A stretch of 5,649 nucleotides of DNA from an uncultured Bacillota bacterium (GTDB lineage Bacteria; Bacillota; Clostridia; Peptostreptococcales; Anaerovoracaceae): NCBI GenBank assembly GCA_947302945.1, contig CAMYWZ010000083.1, positions 1 to 5,649 on the forward strand, given 5' to 3'. Position 1 is the stretch's first letter; each line of letters opens with the position of its first letter. Positions 4,409 through 5,649 of the stretch are shown here, piece by piece. Made by a program: the position numbers and the translations under genes. Below the pieces are notes generated by a model that saw only the letters and a list, made by a program, of their open reading frames with translations, was not told the origin of the DNA and did not search any database.

Positions 4409-5649
4409 ATGTCAGACTATAAAGCAAAATACGAATTCTGGAAGAACAGCAGCTTCTTCGACGAAGCCACAAGAGCGGAGCTTGCCGCCCTTACGGACGA
4501 AAAAGAGATAGAGGACCGCTTCTACAGGGACCTCGAGTTCGGCACAGGAGGCGCAAGAGGCCTCATGGGAGCCGGCACCAACCGCTTCAACTCATACAAC
4601 GTCAGGAGGATAAGCACAGGCTTTGCCGCCTACCTGAAAAAGACCTTCGGAAAAGACGCGGAAAAGCGCGGCGTTGCCGTTGCCTACGATACCAGGAACA
4701 ACTCGAACGTCTACGCAAAGCAGACGGCGCTCACCATGTGCGCATGCGGCATCCCGGCCTATCTCTACACGATGACCTGCCCCACCCCTATGCTCTCCTT
4801 TACCGTAAGGGAGCTCGGCTGCTGCGGCGGCGTCATCATCACCGCAAGCCACAACACCAAAGAATACAACGGCTACAAGGCCTATGACGAGACCGGCTGC
4901 CAGCTCTACCCATACACCGCCGACGAAGTCATAGCGGAAGTGGACAAGGTAGACATCACCAGGACCGTGATAATGGACGAGAAGGAAGCCGTCAAAAAAG
5001 GCCTCCTCCGCTACATAGGCGAAGACCTCATGACAAAATACGTCGACGCCGTAACTGCCGAAGCCGACCCGCTTCCGGCAGAGGCAAAAGCAGCCCTTAA
5101 GGTCGTCTACACCCCGCTCCACGGAGCAGGCCTCGTGCCTGTCACAAGAGTCCTCAAAAAGCTCGGATTTACAGGCATTCAGGTAGTCAGGGAGCAGGAA
5201 GTGCCGGACGGAAACTTCCCCACCGTCGTCTCCCCCAACCCCGGAGACGAAAGCGCCATGCAGATGGCCATGGACCTTGCCAGAAAGACCGGCGCGGATC
5301 TTGCCGTAGGTTCGGATCCGGATGCTGACCAGATCTGCGCCATGCTCCTCGAGTACGTCCTTACCGTAAGAAAAGACAGGCTCCGCCCCAACTCCTGCCT
5401 CGTCACCACCGTCGTAACGAGCGAGATGGGCTCCGACATCGCAAGGACCTTCGGGCTTACCGTGGACGAAGTCCTCACCGGCTTTAAGTTCATAGGCGAC
5501 GTCATGAACAAATACGCGAAGAGCGGAGAAAAGAAAGTCGAATTCGGTTACGAGGAGAGCAACGGCTGCCTCATCGGAGACTACGTCAGAGACAAGGATT
5601 CCGCCGCCGCCATCATGCTCATGTGCGAGATGGCAGCCTGGTACAAATC
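4409..5649 (+). CDS. pgcA: Phosphoglucomutase/phosphomannomutase (PgcA-like alpha-D-phosphohexomutase), 3' end outside window, with apparent internal deletion
   Basis: Interconverts glucose-6-P and glucose-1-P through a phosphoserine, feeding sugar-nucleotide, glycogen and teichoic-acid or exopolysaccharide synthesis. The frame is open through the right edge: 413 codons are seen of a family length of about 560-580. The N-terminus (YEFWKNSSFFDEATRAEL, then LEFGTGGARGLMGAGTNRFN) is typical. The active-site loop is ITASHNTKEYNGYK with phosphoserine Ser147. VVYTPLHGAG and EVPDGNFPTVVSPNPGDES are as in the family. The metal loop DPDAD is at 303-307, LTGFKFIGD follows, and the sugar-binding loop is EESNG (382-386) within GYEESNGCLIGDYVRDKD. 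Oddities: the usual ~20 residues after DPDAD (R-x-G-I-A-V ... L-x-G-N) are absent, so DPDAD runs straight into QICAMLLEYVL. In addition, HNT replaces the usual HNP and EESNG the usual EESYG. Activity is uncertain if the deletion is real. The ATG has AGGAGG 6 nt upstream. The gene symbol follows the B. subtilis-type relative and is tentative. Confidence 0.9.
   Translation, partial: MSDYKAKYEFWKNSSFFDEATRAELAALTDEKEIEDRFYRDLEFGTGGARGLMGAGTNRFNSYNVRRISTGFAAYLKKTFGKDAEKRGVAVAYDTRNNSNVYAKQTALTMCACGIPAYLYTMTCPTPMLSFTVRELGCCGGVIITASHNTKEYNGYKAYDETGCQLYPYTADEVIAEVDKVDITRTVIMDEKEAVKKGLLRYIGEDLMTKYVDAVTAEADPLPAEAKAALKVVYTPLHGAGLVPVTRVLKKLGFTGIQVVREQEVPDGNFPTVVSPNPGDESAMQMAMDLARKTGADLAVGSDPDADQICAMLLEYVLTVRKDRLRPNSCLVTTVVTSEMGSDIARTFGLTVDEVLTGFKFIGDVMNKYAKSGEKKVEFGYEESNGCLIGDYVRDKDSAAAIMLMCEMAAWYK

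Noticed and set aside
4592..5122. 176-codon minus-strand frame antisense to the phosphohexomutase
   Set aside because: It is the complement of conserved mutase sequence including the phosphoserine loop, with no recognisable domain.
5312..5350. Frameshift in the phosphohexomutase at the anomalous segment
   Set aside because: The frame is intact and homology resumes in the same frame on both sides, so the anomaly is a multiple-of-three loss and not a frameshift.

Overview
The window looks like a piece of an anaerobic Firmicute (Clostridia-like) genome of moderate to fairly high GC, probably from a metagenome. The evidence is the Firmicutes-type glucose-6-phosphate isomerase and phosphohexomutase, a DacF-like D,D-carboxypeptidase, strong AGGAGG-type ribosome binding sites, and a short AT-rich intergenic region carrying sigma-A-like promoter boxes. 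The taxonomic placement is inference; no search was possible.

Layout: two divergent operons flank a 112-bp AT-rich control region (3003-3114). Leftward on the minus strand run rdgB (house-cleaning NTP pyrophosphatase), dacF (cell-wall D-Ala-D-Ala carboxypeptidase) and uvrC (excision-repair nuclease). The three are joined by 4-nt (ATGA) and 1-nt (TGATG) stop/start overlaps and appear translationally coupled. Rightward on the plus strand run pgi and a pgm/pgcA-type phosphohexomutase, 10 nt apart, with the pgm Shine-Dalgarno overlapping the pgi stop codon. Pgi interconverts glucose-6-P and fructose-6-P, and the mutase interconverts glucose-6-P and glucose-1-P. Together they link glycolysis to sugar-nucleotide, glycogen and envelope precursor supply. 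The leftward operon combines nucleotide-pool cleaning, DNA repair and peptidoglycan maturation.

Two anomalies stand out. First, uvrC stops after 218 residues, just as its UVR (UvrB-binding) motif begins. To the left, the first ~300 bp encode an unrelated, left-truncated PKD/Ig-like surface-protein fragment of Bacteroidetes style on the opposite strand, so a chimeric contig end or a rearrangement junction lies near 285-316. Second, the phosphohexomutase appears to lack about 20 residues directly after its DPDAD metal-binding loop, in frame, and also departs from the usual family motifs at two other sites (HNT for HNP, EESNG for EESYG).

I saw no tRNA, rRNA, CRISPR array, insertion sequence, convincing terminator or novel defence-type system. 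Apart from the anomalies above, the content is ordinary housekeeping.
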